A model generated the notes under the pieces. It saw nothing but the letters and a program-made list of their open reading frames with translations. It was not told the origin of the DNA and made no database searches. From Branchiostoma floridae (Eukaryota > Chordata > Leptocardii > Amphioxiformes > Branchiostomatidae), in contig NC_049988.1 of assembly GCF_000003815.2 (NCBI RefSeq), forward strand, positions 3,511,971 to 3,575,970: a stretch of DNA of 64,000 nucleotides, in the 5' to 3' direction. The stretch's first letter is position 1. The number at the start of each line of letters is the position of its first letter. The position numbers were made by a program, and so were the translations under genes. Below are positions 12,601-21,600 of the stretch, in pieces.

Positions 12601-15600
12601 CATAACGCCTGGTCCTTTGCTATAGCTATCGAATAAAACCACCTAAGTGAGCGAAGCGAACGAGGTGGTTTTATGAGGTGGTTATAGCAAAGGACCAGGC
12701 GTTATTACACCATGTACACCGAGGAACAGGCGGGTCATTAACGTTATTATCATATAGCCTACCCAAACTTGCAAATTCCTGTATGACGCATAGATTTCTT
12801 GGTACTATACATGTGAATTCCTTTGTCGAATTTCTGAAAATTTGCATTTGTTCTTTGGTACATGCATATGTAAGGAGATTACACATTGCATTTTAAAACA
12901 AAAATTTCCACAGAAAATATTCAAAACATTGCAGGCTTTTTAGAACAACAAAACTCATTATCAATGTTAGAAGGAGCCATTCCCCCTTGCAGTCTGTACT
13001 TATTCTCTCTGCTCGGGCATATGTTTCGCTCCTTTTTATTGGCCGATGCCTGCATATACATGTACCTTACTTTCTTGTGTGTATCGCTATTTTTGATTGG
13101 TCAAAATGAATCGACACCGGCACCGGTGTCGATTTGCATCGACACTGGTATCGACACCGGTACCGGTGTCAATTCATTCTGACCAATCAGAGGAGCGATA
13201 CCCACCTGCCTGGCCTGAATCTTTGTGTTACGGCGTCATAACCAACGTGGAACGGGGCCTTCTGATTGGTCCACGGCACCTGGCTATATGATAATGTAAA
13301 ATTACCATTAATGTAGAGTTACTGAAAGAATGTCGTACCTTTTGAAAAGCTGTCTGTTCCGCTCCATACTGAATAGAAATCTGAGTGTGCGAAAGGCTGT
13401 TCTCTGTAAAGTAAATTCAAGAAATTCAATTTCCGAAAGACAAATTTTGGCTAGTAAGCAGGGATGGAAAGATTAATTTGAACTGTGCAGATCATTTCTA
13501 ATTTCATCTCACTATGAGGGGAGGTGTTCATATCAATACTGTTATTCAAGGCATTTTGACCACGCATGTTTCAAAAAGGTATCATGCTTGGTGGTTTATC
13601 CTGCATTTGCTTGCAAATGTTGACTTAATCAAAAGTACAAACTGTATTTAATCATACAAATTATACTTTTCTACATACCTTCTACAGGTTTTTAAAAGCA
13701 AAAAGGTTATTCTTGCAAAAATTACTGGCCATTACTAGAAAATACAGGCAATGTGGCCAGCTACTCCTGTCCTGCCACTTGCTACATAATGTAATCCAAC
13801 ACCACAAAATGTCTGCTATTTTATAAGTTACCATGGTGACAGCCATAAGGTTCAGGTCATTTACCTTATTTGATTTTAGAAGAGGAGGAAGGAGAAATGA
13901 AGCAAAAACAATATAGCGAAGATTTGAACATAATGAACACACAGTACCTGGAGGTCAATGTAGTTTTCGGGGTTTCCTATTTCTGGCGGCATGATGAGAA
14001 GTCCGATCAGGTACACCCCGTTAGTTTGTACGATCTGGTACGCGTTGGTGTCGTTCAACACCAGCTCTGTGAGCGCTGTGCAGACAACTGAAAAGAAAGT
14101 TAACATATCTGCAATTAACATAACATTATTTACAGTGTGCATTGTATTAATACAATTTTGAAATATGATGTTTTGTGTCTCGTATCACTGAAAGGCTTGT
14201 TTATTGTATCATCCTTAAAATACACTACAGGCCTAGGGTTCTCACCAGGATTTTTATTTAGGGGGCAACTCAGTGCGCCAAAGCCATGTGGCGAGTAACA
14301 CAGGCATAACTAGTCTTGTAGAGGATTATGGGCATCTGCCCCCTGAAAATTTATAATGTTTAGAAACACTTAATATTTCCTGCATTTCCTGCATTACCAA
14401 GTTCTATGAAATAAAGCCAAGTTATTACCAAGCTATTATCATACAAAGCAATAGGAAAGCCCAATATGCTGGTTGAAACATACATGTAGCATAGTCACAA
14501 ATTACAGCATAGAGGATCCAAGCATTGGTAAGAACCCTGCCCTATTTGTAATGATTATATTTGTTTCTTTATGAATGATTTTGTGGTTACCCAAACGTAC
14601 CAAAATTTCTTTGAAAACAGAAAAATTTAGACTGCAACAGAACAAGTCAGTACTGTAACAATGATTTTAACCTCACCTGCTTTTAACGACAGTTTGTCCT
14701 TTTCACTGACATTGACCTCGGACTCGTCCCCTTGGAAGGTCACCTGGAAGCCGCCATGTCCAGGTGTTGCACCTGCGGAGCTGGACAGCTGCGTCAGGAC
14801 CGTCCTGTCTGTTTCAAACTTACGATCACTGGAAAACAAATCACCAGGAAAACAATCATGTGACATGTCCAGAACATGAAATCCGAAAAAGGTACTTTTT
14901 GTAGATGTCTGAAAATGTCTGAAAATTGTAAAAAGAAAATCGATATTGTAATCAACAACTGTTACACTGAGACCATACCAATATAATTTACTGTAAGGCA
15001 TTTCTAAACTGGTGTCACAAGAAAGGATCTTATTTTGGTGGTTTAAGGTAGAAACACACTTCAATATAAGAAAAGTGGTTCAAGGTGAGTTAACTACAGG
15101 TTATAAAAAGAGATCATTATAAAATGACATCGAATAACAAAATTTGTGAATTTTACAGAACACCAAAGACAGGTTAAAAATAAAGAAATGACATGAAATA
15201 AACTTGAGGCACAAACAAGGGCAAAACTTTGATCTACTTGAGATTTTCCCAAAACAGGTAACACAATAGTTCATCTGCAGCCCTATTGTTATACATGTTA
15301 TGTAACATGTCATTCTAGATCTGAGTCACCCTCACATTCAGGGTTGACAATCACGGCAAAGCCTATGATATCACCCCTGACAACTCAGCCACAGTATTCG
15401 GTTATTAGGGGTGCCTTGCTTATGAATATTAATGAGCTTGCCCTTATATGGGCAGTCAGCCGTTGGGGATCGGGCGTCGGCATGGTGAGCAAACAAAGCC
15501 ATGGTAATACGTAACATGATTGACTGATAGCTTCCCAGCGGCCTTTGCGAGACAGCTTGCGACAACAACAAGCCCAAGAAACGCCTATTCTCTGATTGGT

Positions 15601-18600
15601 CGACAGCTTGTTTGTGGCGACAATCATAATAGCCACTGATAGGGCATGGAATAGCAGGGCCCCATAAGGTAATGCCGTTGGGGACCGGGCGTTAGGAGGA
15701 TGTTCTGAGTAAGATGAGCATGTGAATTATGATAATGAAGAAGAAGTTCTGTGTCCTTACTGTAGGAGTGACAGTAGCAGTGGTATCCCTCCCATCAGTC
15801 TGATATCATTTGTCATGTCTGGGTCTTCACACAACTGTACCAGGATCCACACCTGTGGACAGACAACATTGGTATAGATCATGCGGTGTACAATGTAACT
15901 GCAGAGCCAAAAACCAGAGGTCCTGAGTTCAAATCTGCTATGCTACCTACAATGTATCTTGTGCCCTTGGAAAAGGTATACTTTTCAAAACGTACGTGTA
16001 AAATACAGTACAAAATGGAGGTGTATACAGTGCATGTACATGCAAAATTGTACCATCGCCTGATCATACTACCACAAGACTATTAGTCTTTATGAAAATA
16101 AACTAACTGAAAGTATGGCACTGATTATGTACTATACCATTCATAAAACATAAATCCAAAAGTAGAGTACTTTAAACGTAAGAAACTCAGGTCACACTTA
16201 CCACATTCCACAATAGGTTCAAACTGTCATAATGCAACAAGCTGTAGAGAGATCATGAGGCAGAGTTACTAAATAAGTATACTGTACTGCATGCCATAAC
16301 CTTCAATGGTAAGTGTCATAAAAGAAAAGTGTCACAAACTTTACAATTTGACATAAACCTGAAAATATTGCAAATTCATTTCAAGTTACAATTTACAACC
16401 AAGTCAGTACTCAACGTAACAACCCATTACAAGTTACCTTTATCTGCTAGGTAACCTATGGTATATCCATTGTATTTCAAAAGTTAAAAGGGGATTTAGG
16501 GATATCCAAATGACAAACAGTGGTGTCAAATTACAATTTTTTTAAACATTGCAATCCCTTTACATGTTTTAACATACAATGGATATTGGTTATCCAAGGT
16601 CTAGTGTTACATAGTACATAGTATACAATGTTTATGATATCTGTAAATAACTTCATCAGGTTGGCAATTATTCATGTAGTAAGGTTCTTTAGGCACAACC
16701 AAGGAGTACTTACTGTACTTCCAACATTTCGATGTCTATCGGACACCATCATCAGGGTAGAATGACTGAAAACTACTTCTTGCTGCTACTTATAGCCAAT
16801 GTAGGTGGCGCTGCAGTAGCAAGAATGCCGTCCCAAACGTAGTTTCCAGTCATTCTACCCTGATGATGGTGTCTGATAGACACCGAAATGTTGGAAGTAA
16901 GTACTCCTTGGTTGTGCCTTAAGAACCTTACTAGTAGTAGTACATGTATGTTTATATTAATACTTTTACAGGAATGTGTGTTTATGTTGATATACATGTA
17001 TCTAGACTAACCTGAGAAGTACCGGTACACCATCATATATCTTAACTTGTTCCCTGGCCTGGCTATCACCACAGAGGGACCGCAACAGTCTCGCTGCAAG
17101 ACTGAAAGGGAAAAGTGTGCACAACATGTCAATATAAGGAGGGATTTGTACCTGTAAGTGTAACTACTGTACATATCGTCTGTCTTCCTTGTCATGACTA
17201 AGTGGAAGAATTATCATTATAGCTCTTCAATGAGCTAAACTGATTCAAGATCACTTCCACTTTCTAATGAATATACATGTAATAAACAAACAAACAAACA
17301 AATAAACAGACACTAGATGACTTACTTCTTGGACATGTTGTCGTACTCCTGCAGAATTCTCAGTAAGGTTTCCACACAGTGGAGTTCTGCTATCACAGCT
17401 CTGGGTTCAGGGCTATGGGAACAACAAAAAAATTAAGTTATTTTCCTAAGATTTCATCTAATGTCATCTCTTATATTATACGTGCCCAAAGACCTCCAAA
17501 TTAAAAATATGTGTTCTTCAATGGTTACTAAAAATTCTAGGAAATTCAATTCAACTGTCCTAAAATCTCATAGGCCTATTACTGTAAATGCATTTAACTT
17601 TGCAGGGATTTAATTTTGCGGTAGCGGGAAAAAGGACTTTTCTCAGTGGTTTTAAGTTTGCGGTAGCACCATGCACTGTAGGCTATTACTGCCATGGTTT
17701 TGTCTTTGACTGGGAGAAAACTAGCCAGATCAGTAAGCAAATCCAGCCAGCCAGAAAACATAATGATTCTCAAGGCTTTTCTAGAAAAAAATGTATGGGG
17801 GCATTGTGAAGGAGCAATGCAACCAAACAAGAAATGATGTGGGCTTCCCTGTCTATGCATGTAGAGTTTAGAGGATCTACATAAAGTCTGAGGCATTCTA
17901 AAGCTATGGGGAGAAAATAACCGTCAGACAGGTCAGAGCTGAAGAATGTAGCCACATATGACCTAGTAGCACCCCTTGTCAATCAGAATTTTCTGATTGT
18001 TAAAGTCCTCAGGGAAGGTGATGAATGGTTAAGGTTTCGGGATGCAGTATTGCACTCATGTTCCCCTCATTAACTAAGGGCACAACCCGCCGTACGTGCA
18101 AATACGTGCTGTCTACATGCCAAAATGTGGGCAATCTTTTGGGATCCGTAAGTGGTAAGTACCGCCTTCGTGCGGACTCATAAGGAATCCGACGGACTTT
18201 GGAGCACACAGACACGACATAGAACTTTACATTCAGGCAAAACTTTGTGTGCCATGGGTTGACGTACTCCCTCCCTGCTCTTGCCAGTCGTTCCCCACGT
18301 TTTCAGAAATATATGGCGGACGTGGTCTCCAAAATACGTACGGACAAATTGCACATACGGTGGGTTGTGCCCTTAGCATTAGAACAAAAAGAAATCCAAC
18401 CCAGTAAACATCTGCTTAAAGACAATTGTAATCCTACCTTTGTGCGAGGCTGATGAGGGCATAGAGGGAACAGTGGAGTACTATGACATCATTGGCTGAC
18501 AGCAACAACACCAGGGACTGGCAAATAAAAATAAGCATCAAATACTGTCAGAGGAAACTTTCAGATACATGTAGTTAAATGATCTATAAAAGCTATAATT

Positions 18601-21600
18601 GTATGATGCTAATAATTTGTCAAATTTTACAAGTTGAACGTTCTTTCAGAATTCATCACATTCAGCAGGTTGAGTGTTTACAATACGATGCCCTGCTTTC
18701 ATGTTAAGAAAGTACATATCTATATCATAATTAAAAAATAATGTTTCAGTATACGAGCATGACTCAGTAACTATCATTATGATAATTGTAAGTATTTGTA
18801 CACTGAGACATTTTGCTTGCCCACTGTGTCATAGTTTGAGAAAATTCCAAAATTGTTTTGAAATATGTCTTTTACTAAATTTTCATACAATCTTAATATG
18901 TGAATTGCACAGTTACAAAATAAGCATATATATAAGAGTCTTTTACAACATATAACATAATGCCTAACCTTATGAGCCTGACAGGCCACCAACCAGTCCT
19001 TTTGTTTCTCTTGTACTGACAACTTCTGGAAGATATCTGGGGAAAAATAGTGTATAAAATCATGAGTACAAGTCTTGGTGATACATTCACAAAGCCCCTG
19101 TGAAAATTCTTTATGTCTAGCTATGATCTGTTGTTGTAGCATCAAAGTTTTGTGGCATTGTGTGTCCAACGCAATTAAACATGTTTTTATTGCTTCAAAC
19201 ATGCTTCTATCCTTATTGAAGATGGGCTTTTACTTGAACAAGTATTTCAGGTACAGATACAGGTCTAAACCCGTATACCTGCACCTGCAACTATTGCTGC
19301 GCAGTATTTTAAACCCTGTTGTATACCTGTAGCTAGTGGAGAAAGTACTTACTTGTCATCTCTTTCAGAATATCGACAACATACGGTCCCTCTCCAAACG
19401 TCAAGTAACTGTGAGTGGCTGCCTCTAGGCGCTGCAGAGAAAAACATAAAGATTTGAGATTGATTAATCAAACAGTATATATAATATACAGCTGTAAAAT
19501 TTTTACGTTTTCATCCACAGAAGAAGGTAGGTTATAGTCTGACCGTGAACTAGAACCACAGGCTATTAATGGCTCTTGATATTGACACAGAGCAATATGA
19601 ACTTACTTCGGCCAGCAACTTGACTCCATCTAAATCAAAGAACATTTTCTGTAAAAAAGAGACAAGGAATATATTAGTGCAAAATTTCGCTTTTAAAAGA
19701 GATTTCTTGGTACTCTATTTGACCATTTCATTTTACGTTTCAGACCCACAGATTTATCCGAGACTTGCCCAAATCAAGGGTTCATAATTTTTGATTGGCA
19801 TGCATACTTTATTCCAGAAAATATGGCAGTACAACACATTCAGGTTTAGACAGGCTTTAGCTACTAGTCGGATTTTATTTTAGGGAGTCCAAATTTCTTG
19901 GTAAGTCATGGTAAGTGATATAGGCACAACTATTGTAGGGGGATTTGGGGGCATCCGCATTCCATGGCGCAGAAGAGAATTCTAAGTTAAAACGGTGCAA
20001 TCTAAGGTATCCCGGGGACCAAAATTACTGTCAGAGAGGTCACAGTAGAAGGGGCGCCTAGTGCATCCATTTTCTTGTCATTAGAAGAAAAGCACGTCCA
20101 AATGCCGCAGGTGAACTTACCTGATATGTGGGGTCTCTCATCAGCATCCTGAGACAGGTCACCACTCGAAGGATGTTCTCTGGTGGGGCACGCTCCGTCC
20201 ACTCTCTACACAAACATAGCACACCGCAAAAACAATAAACATATACATTCTCATAATTCCACCAGGTGCCATCATACCGCCACCTCAGAAAAACGTTGTT
20301 ATAGAGGCCTTCTCAAGAATTGTCTTCAACACGTAAATATCTGAATTGTATTACATTTAGGATATTTAACATTCAGTGACAATCTTGGGAAGACCTCTAT
20401 ACTAACGTTTTTTTAGGGTGGCGGTATTATGGCACCTGGTGGAATTATGATAGTAGATGTTATAACCAAAGAAGTTTCCTGATAAACCTTTCCAGGAATA
20501 AAAACTAGAAAATCAAATGAATGAACGATTTATCGAACTTGAAAGAACATTGCAGCCTCTGTCTGACTCTGAATTGTGTTATATCTAACAGACAACATGG
20601 TCATTAGAAAAAATCTAAAACTCAGTACAGTCACATATATCATAAATTGAACATTGTACCTATTAGGCTTTAAAACAAATGTATTGTGGTGTACGTAAAA
20701 TGTTTCCTTATTCATTCAATTTAAAAATAAATCATTTACAACAAGCCATCATGGATTAATCCGACATGATAGTTTACAAGTTAATCTCTGTATATGTTAG
20801 TTCTACAATCAACAGTATCTGTTCTGAATTGTATTCAAAAATCTTTTTAAATTTCTCTAGCCGTCTCTATAACTTTTACACTTACTAGTGCCTAGATAGC
20901 CAGCTTCAGAAGTCTACAGGTTGAATTCCAGTTGAGATCAGAAAAGGAAAGAAGATAGAAAGAACAAGAGATCAAGATGATGAACGAGAGATGAGGAAAA
21001 GGAGTGAGTTATAATATGTCCTATGAAAGTTAGTAGCAAGACACTGGAAGAAGATGTGCGGCAGTATTGAAAAAATTGTTCCTTTGTTAAGCTATACTCT
21101 CTGAAAGATTTTAACAAAACAACCCTGCAGTCCTAGAAAAATCTGCTAGGGGTCCAAACTTACGCCACTTCTTCCTATCATCTCCGAAAAATCAAGACCA
21201 TAGTATGCACAGGATAACAAGATTTTTACAAAAATTAAGTTCTGCTAGCCCTGCAGTACCGATGATGACTATCAGGTGGCCCGAACTTCACCCTGGCATT
21301 TGTGTTCCCAACACGTATCCACATGCCAAATATCTTTACAATCCAACATGTTTCAAAATAATTTTTGCTGACCACAAATAACTGACAACACAAACAGACA
21401 TGCAAACAGTGAAAAAGAGGAGTAGAATTTAGAAACAGAAAGAATCAACATACCGACACCCGGGATCAAACCCGGACTGACAGATTACAAATCCAACATG
21501 CAAACCACAACACCAAAAGCTCAGAGCTGTTGGCGTGGTCAGTTTGGTAGCGGCTGAACCCCGCCGTTACGCTTATTTGGTAGCGCTTGATCCCCTTTTT

